A stretch of DNA of 22,245 nucleotides, from positions 3,790 through 26,034 of the forward strand of contig DCII01000001.1 of assembly GCA_002315935.1 (NCBI GenBank), in the 5' to 3' direction. The notes under the pieces are model-generated. The model made no database searches. It was not told the origin of the DNA and was given only the letters and a program-made list of their open reading frames with translations. This document shows, piece after piece, positions 22,199-22,245 of the stretch. The position numbers and the translations under genes are program-made. Each line of letters opens with the position of its first letter. Position 1 is the first letter of the stretch. This DNA comes from Ruminococcaceae bacterium UBA1730. Its GTDB lineage: Bacteria > Bacillota > Clostridia > Oscillospirales > Acutalibacteraceae.

Positions 22199-22245
22199 GG
22201 CCCGGTAGTTCAGTTGGTTAGAACGCTAGCCTGTCACGCTAGAGG
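22199..22245 (+). tRNA. tRNA-Asp (anticodon GTC), cut by the window end
   Basis: The 5' part of a tRNA: acceptor 5' strand GGCCCGG, D-arm GTTC/GAAC, anticodon stem CTAGC/GCTAG around CTGTCAC (anticodon GTC). The T-arm and 3' acceptor lie beyond the window. It starts two bases after tRNA-Val, so both come from one precursor. Confidence 0.93.

Noticed and set aside
1..22245. CRISPR arrays, insertion sequences, phage genes, rRNA or riboswitches
   Set aside because: No regularly spaced repeats, transposase or phage-like proteins, rRNA motifs or recognisable riboswitch cores were found on either strand.

Overview
The window looks like chromosome from a low-to-moderate GC Gram-positive bacterium of the Clostridia, most likely Ruminococcaceae/Oscillospiraceae. 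This is inferred from strong AGGAGG-type ribosome sites, TTG starts, consensus sigma-A promoters, a YtvI-type sporulation permease, a clostridial EF-G paralogue, GH16 and GH36 glycosidases and a double-glycine peptide. Species cannot be assigned. Most of the window is ordinary housekeeping sequence with a few accessory islands.

Layout. 1-315 holds two strong hairpin terminators flanking a GC-rich structured element that looks like a dispersed repeat. 316-2208 (minus) carries a GH16 glucanase-like enzyme and undecaprenyl-diphosphatase UppP. 2451-4640 (plus) is a two-gene operon: a CofE-like gamma-glutamyl ligase and a GMP synthase lacking its glutaminase domain. Then come alanine racemase (4944-6125, plus) and, convergent to it, hom-lysC (8760-6287, minus), where lysC has an internal ribosome site that could yield a separate regulatory subunit. 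A YtvI/AI-2E family permease and an EF-G paralogue with altered GTPase motifs follow on plus (8969-12435). At 12641-12952 is an orphan double-glycine-leader peptide with a glycine-rich hydrophobic core and a His/Cys-rich tail. Minus-strand rarA, a lipoprotein and trmL follow, then a 62-residue plus-strand membrane peptide, and a tight minus operon DUF1015 - membrane protein - pth. The right end (plus) has a zinc-ribbon membrane protein, a GH36 alpha-galactosidase, an AT-rich acyltransferase-3 protein and the start of a tRNA cluster (Val, Asp).

How the genes fit together. uppP and alr serve cell-wall synthesis; hom and lysC feed the aspartate family (lysine/DAP, threonine, methionine). trmL, pth, the EF-G paralogue and the tRNAs are translation functions. 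GH16 and GH36 suggest use of plant or host glycans. The least explained items are the His-rich leader peptide, the structured repeat at the left end, the GuaA/CofE-like pairing, the EF-G paralogue, and a 19-base sequence shared between the EF-G terminator and the hom leader. No CRISPR array, insertion sequence, phage gene or rRNA was seen.
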